Source: Symbiodinium natans
Lineage: Eukaryota > Sar > Dinophyceae > Suessiales > Symbiodiniaceae
Assembly (NCBI GenBank): GCA_905221605.1
Contig: CAJNDS010002035.1
Location: forward strand, 420,555 to 482,554
Length of the DNA: 62,000 nucleotides
Direction of reading: 5' to 3'
The first letter of the stretch is position 1. Each line of letters starts with the position of its first letter. The notes below the pieces were generated by a model. The model ran no database searches, was not told where the DNA came from, and was given only the letters and a program-made list of their open reading frames with translations. Shown here one piece after another: positions 58,970-62,000 of the stretch. The translations under genes and the position numbers were made by a program.

Positions 58970-59760
58970 GCGCAAGTGCAGCGCCAAGCGGAGAGTCCAC
59001 TCCTTCTGGACGCCAAAGCAATACGGCCGTTCTCCAACTTCTTGCCTGCGCAGATGAGGCGCCGCTGATCCGGCGCGTCCTGGATTTTTACTTCCCGTCC
59101 TCTCGCAGGGTGAACATATTGTGAAAAAGCAGACGCCACGCTGGACCACTTCACAATCGCCATCACGTTGTCCATCGCTGCGGATGTCGCAAGAGTCAAG
59201 GTGGTGTTGGTTTTGCCGCTCAGCGTCTCAATGAAGATCTGCATGCCACCGCGCTGGCGCAGCACCGGATTTAATGCCGACCCCCTCTGGATGCCGTAGC
59301 CTAAAAGCAAAAAGCCGTCCTCCAACTGCTTGCTTGCGAAGATGAGGCGCCGCAAGTCGACCGTGTCCCAGGTCTTGGCCTTCACGTTGTCAATCGTGTT
59401 GGATGTCCCATGAGCCAGTGTGGTGTTGGACTTGCCGGTCAGCGTCTCCACGAAGGACTGCGTGCCACCGCGCTGACGCAGCGCCGGGTTCAATGTCGAC
59501 TCCTCCAACTGCTTGCCTACGAAGATGAGGTGCCGCAAATCGAGTGTGTCCCAGGTATGAGCCAAGGTGGTGCTGGTCAGCATCTCCATGAAGGACTGCG
59601 TGCCACCGCGCTGGCGAAACACTGGGTTCAATGCCGACTCGCTCTGGATGCCGTAGCCGGAAAGCAGACGGCCGCCCTCCAACTGCTTGCCTGCAAAGAT
59701 GAGGCGCCGCAGATCGAGTGAGTCCCGGGCCTTCGCCATCGCGTTGTCACTCCAGCGACC
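58970..59760 (-). pseudogene. Degenerate polyubiquitin-like array, four units
   Basis: Read on the minus strand from 59760. Unit 1: [35 protein letters not shown]. Unit 2: [12 protein letters not shown] joined directly to [12 protein letters not shown], missing about 11 residues. Unit 3: [52 protein letters not shown]. Unit 4: [16 protein letters not shown], then an in-frame insertion of about 20 residues, then [20 protein letters not shown], then similarity ends. Ubiquitin tags proteins through its C-terminal glycine. Here the GG junctions, the I44 patch and K48 persist, but K63 is replaced or lost, the IPP segment is missing and unit lengths vary. An intact start and C-terminus are lacking. 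No introns are visible within the array. Units 1-3 share H68N, L69P and L73Q against canonical ubiquitin. Confidence 0.82.
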
Positions 59761-59879
59761 TTGTCGAACTCCATTCCCCGCAGGGCCATCGTACGGAGTT
59801 CTGGGGGCTTTGCAATCTGCACTGTTGCAGAGTTCGAGCTCCTTGAGCCAAAATGGCTACGGACGTCCACACACATATT

Positions 59880-60130
59880 GATTTATTGCATTAGCTTTAT
59901 CTGTTTTGATATGTATATATGGTACTATAGAGGTAACACAGGTACTTTAAAAATGTATGTACATGTATAGAAATATATACGTATATACATATACATACAT
60001 GTAGATATGTATGTATGTATACACGTAAACTAGATATTTGTTCGTATATGAAAAGAAACCAGAACACAGGATCAGGCCAGATGTCAGCTTCGGTTCTGTA
60101 AGTGCCCCTGTGCTCGACCCGGCTGGCACA
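59880..60130. repeat. AT-rich TATATG/TACATA region
   Basis: ATGTATATAC words (59910-60030) without coding potential. Confidence 0.7.
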
Positions 60131-60144
60131 CCTCCAGCTGGTTT

Positions 60145-60192
60145 CTGCCCTAAACCCTAAACCCTAAACCCTAAACCCTAAACCCTAAACCC
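60145..60192 (-). repeat. CCCTAAA tract before methyltransferase exon
   Basis: Six units followed by TTTTCATTTGAGCTGCCTTAG, the acceptor of the exon at 60214. Confidence 0.9.
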
Positions 60193-60213
60193 TTTTCATT
60201 TGAGCTGCCTTAG

Positions 60214-61549
60214 GTCTACTCCACCTGCACCTTCAACACCTTTGAGAACGAGCGCCAGCACCGCCCTGAGAACAGCATTCAAGCCACGACATCCACACAA
60301 CCTTAAAACTCACCAAGCCCGGAACCCTAAACCCTAAACCCTAAACCCTAAACCCCAAACCCCAAACCCCAAACCCTAAACCCTAAACCCTAAACCTTAA
60401 CCCCCTTGGCGCTTGGAAGAGGTGCCACAGCTTTCTGGATGCGTTTCCAGATGCAGAGCTGCAGCAGGGGCTCGGTCGCCAGCCACGGGCTCAGAGAGAG
60501 AACCTAGGGGATGCGGTTTAGGGTTTAGGGTTTAGGGTTCAGGGTGAGTGTCTTCTCCAAACGGTGTATTCTTAGTGAAGACACTCGTTTATGGGTGTTG
60601 ATGGTTGTGAAGAGAGCGTGGGGGGTCGTGTCGTTTCGGGCTTGAGGGTTATGGGCTTTACTTTGAAGCAGGGAACCAGGTTCCTGGTACCACCCCTACC
60701 CTTGGAATGACTTATATACGGAGCTAACTTTCCAAATCCCACACTAAAAGCACGTAAGTCAATTTTTCCGTAGTCTGAATCCTAAAGTGCTGCAGGTCGT
60801 TTTCCCTTTTGCTGGACTCAATCAAGTTTAGGCATCAGATTGCTTCTTTGGGGGCAGGCTCGGGCTGGCAGAGCTGGAGACGCGGGATGGCTTCTTCAGA
60901 GCTGGGAACCAAGAATAGCCCCAATTGGGTGGAGCCGTTGTGTAGGGATTTAGGGTTTGGGTATGTTTGGGTTTTAGGGTTTTTAGGGTTTTGGTAGGGG
61001 TTTAGGGTTTTAGTAGGGTTTGGGGTTTTGGGTTGAGGGTTTGAGGGTTTTAAGGTTCGAGGGTTTTAGGGTTTGAGTGTTTTAGTGCTTCAGTTTTTTT
61101 GTTTCAGGGTTTTTGGGTTTTAGGGGTTTGATGGTTTTAGGGTTTTTGGTGTTTCGGGGTTGCAGGGTGTGAGGGTTTTTAGGGTTTGAGGGTTTCAGGG
61201 TTTTAGGGTTTTTGGGGTTTGCTGCAGGGGTTTAGGGTTTGGGGGTTTAGGGTTTAGTGTTTTAGGGTTTGAGGTTAGGGGAATAGGGTGCCTGGCGTGC
61301 GAGTGTATTGATTTGAGCACAGTTTCTAGCACCTTCTTTGCAGGCACGCCTGCTGAGCTGCATAAGAAACCGCATCTCACTAGAACTTTGGTAGAAGCTA
61401 TGAAAACTCAACCCTAAAACCCTAAACTCCTAAACCCTAAACCCCGACATGACATGTAATGATGTAAGCATCGTCCCACAAAGGTGTGGCCGCACGCGAT
61501 GGATGTCGAGGGCTTCTTCGTTGCCTGCTTCCGCAAGAAGGTGCCCTAG
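60214..61549 (+). CDS. RNA (cytosine-C5) methyltransferase C-terminal exons
   Basis: Exons 60214-60257, 60422-60488 and 61484-61549. Joined: VYSTCTFNTFENERQ, CHSFLDAFPDAELQQGLGRQ, P-R, then VWPHAMDVEGFFVACFRKKV and P, stop TAG (61547-61549). YSTCT is motif VI of RNA m5C methyltransferases and carries the catalytic cysteine; FENE, FPDAEL and WPH-x-D-x-EGFFVA-x-FRK are the usual motifs that follow. Introns 60258-60421 and 60489-61483 are GC-AG and both hold telomeric tracts (60327-60395; 60945-61280 and 61410-61445). The stretch between AEL and WPH is shorter than usual. It could complete the gene started at 35779, which would then span about 25.8 kb with a 21.5-kb interval for about 50 missing residues, or belong to a second paralogue. 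Confidence 0.83.
60327..60395 (-). repeat. CCCTAAA tract in GC-AG intron
   Basis: Nine units; with short flanks it makes up much of intron 60258-60421. Confidence 0.92.
60945..61280 (+). repeat. Decayed TTTAGGG/TTTTAGGG field
   Basis: GGGTTTTAGGG and GGGTTTGAGGG words over 330 bases within the last methyltransferase intron. Confidence 0.85.
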
Positions 61550-61551
61550 AC

Positions 61552-61628
61552 CCTGAACCCTCAACCCTAAACCCTAAACCCTAAACCCTAAACCCTAAAC
61601 CCTAAACCCTAAACCCTAAACCCTAAAC
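61552..61628 (-). repeat. CCCTAAA tract directly after the stop codon
   Basis: Begins three bases after the methyltransferase stop, so any 3' UTR would consist of telomere-like repeat for its first 75 bases. Confidence 0.93.
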
Positions 61629-61629
61629 G

Positions 61630-62000
61630 AGCCTCACATCCAGGCCCGAAGGTCTTGTGTAGGCCTTGAAGGCCTCGCCGAAGCCCTGAAAGCTCTGAAG
61701 CCCCTGTAGGCCTTATAAGTTCCAGAAATCCTAACGCCCTAAACCCTGAAACTCTCATCCCAAAAGCCCTAAGCCCCGAAAATGTCCTCATAGCAAGGCC
61801 CTTGCAGCTCCGACAGAAAGCCTGGAGAGTGAAGAATGGCCGCAATTTCAGAGGCTCGGAAGGGTTTAGGGTTTAGGGTTTAGGGTTTGGGATTCAGGGT
61901 TTAGGGTTTTGGGTTTGCTGTAAGATGGCGTTCGGGGGTTTGGGGGTTTTAGGGTTTAGGGCTACCAGGGCTTGTTTTGGGGCCTTTTTAGGTTTCTGGG
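61630..62000. other. Right edge, no gene assigned
   Basis: Decayed CCCTGAA/CCCTAAG words to about 61780 and TTTAGGG at 61863-61960. The minus-strand frame 61609-61845 derives partly from these words. Confidence 0.45.

Noticed and set aside
1-62000. Window is a chromosome end or subtelomere
   Set aside because: TTTAGGG and CCCTAAA tracts alternate in orientation through the whole window, lie inside introns of ordinary genes and inside MITEs, and no terminal array is present.

Overview
The window looks like nuclear DNA of a dinoflagellate, most likely a symbiodiniacean-type or related core dinoflagellate. The evidence is internal. Coding information is cut into very small exons (24 to 75 nt). 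Introns use GC-AG, GA-AG and GT-AG boundaries. Introns repeat the first bases of the next exon at their own start. Short MITE-like introns occur, and the DNA is saturated with TTTAGGG/CCCTAAA (plant-type telomere) repeats in both orientations. No bacterial operon, rRNA, tRNA or CRISPR signal was seen. The species is inference only.

Layout. 0.6-4.4 kb: part of an RCC1/HERC-like propeller gene (+) whose exons splice in frame through eight introns, every one holding a telomere-like tract or a MITE. 4.4-14.2 kb: repeats with isolated exon-like islands. 14.57-15.85 kb: a complete two-exon short-chain dehydrogenase gene (+) whose single intron is a MITE-like introner. 16-24 kb: more exon islands, including a small intron made of telomere-like repeat (23432-23506). 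24.3-27.1 kb: a multi-exon gene (+) with SHAW and LWCVYEA motifs and later membrane segments, containing a second introner of the same family. 27-33.7 kb: MITEs, exon islands and a 400-base CCCTAAA field. 34.1-35.0 kb: probable minus-strand exons. 35.78-38.66 kb: six small exons (+) encoding the SAM-binding core of an RNA m5C methyltransferase. 60.2-61.55 kb: three exons (+) giving the C-terminal part of the same family, either the same very long gene or a neighbour. Between them lie MITEs, a 413-bp-period satellite, a large inverted-repeat element, a 430-bp polypyrimidine tract and scattered exon-like pieces. A degenerate polyubiquitin lies on the minus strand at about 59.0-59.76 kb.

Main result. 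Telomere-like repeats behave here as an invasive, intron-forming component. Some introns are made almost entirely of (CCCTAAA)n. Several MITE families have both an empty copy and a copy interrupted by telomere-like repeat in this window. In one family (C) the telomeric block has the same left junction in three copies and a shared composite in two, so it has been copied with the element. Elsewhere telomeric tracts are flanked by direct repeats of 7 or 15 bp. Conventional introners also occur, with one splice site from the target duplication and the other from the element end. I read these as routes of ongoing intron gain; the mechanism is inference.

Limits. Only three or four genes can be assigned to families. 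Many exon islands are open-frame segments between AG acceptors and repeats, and their gene membership is unresolved. Splice sites were placed by protein-frame logic without RNA data.
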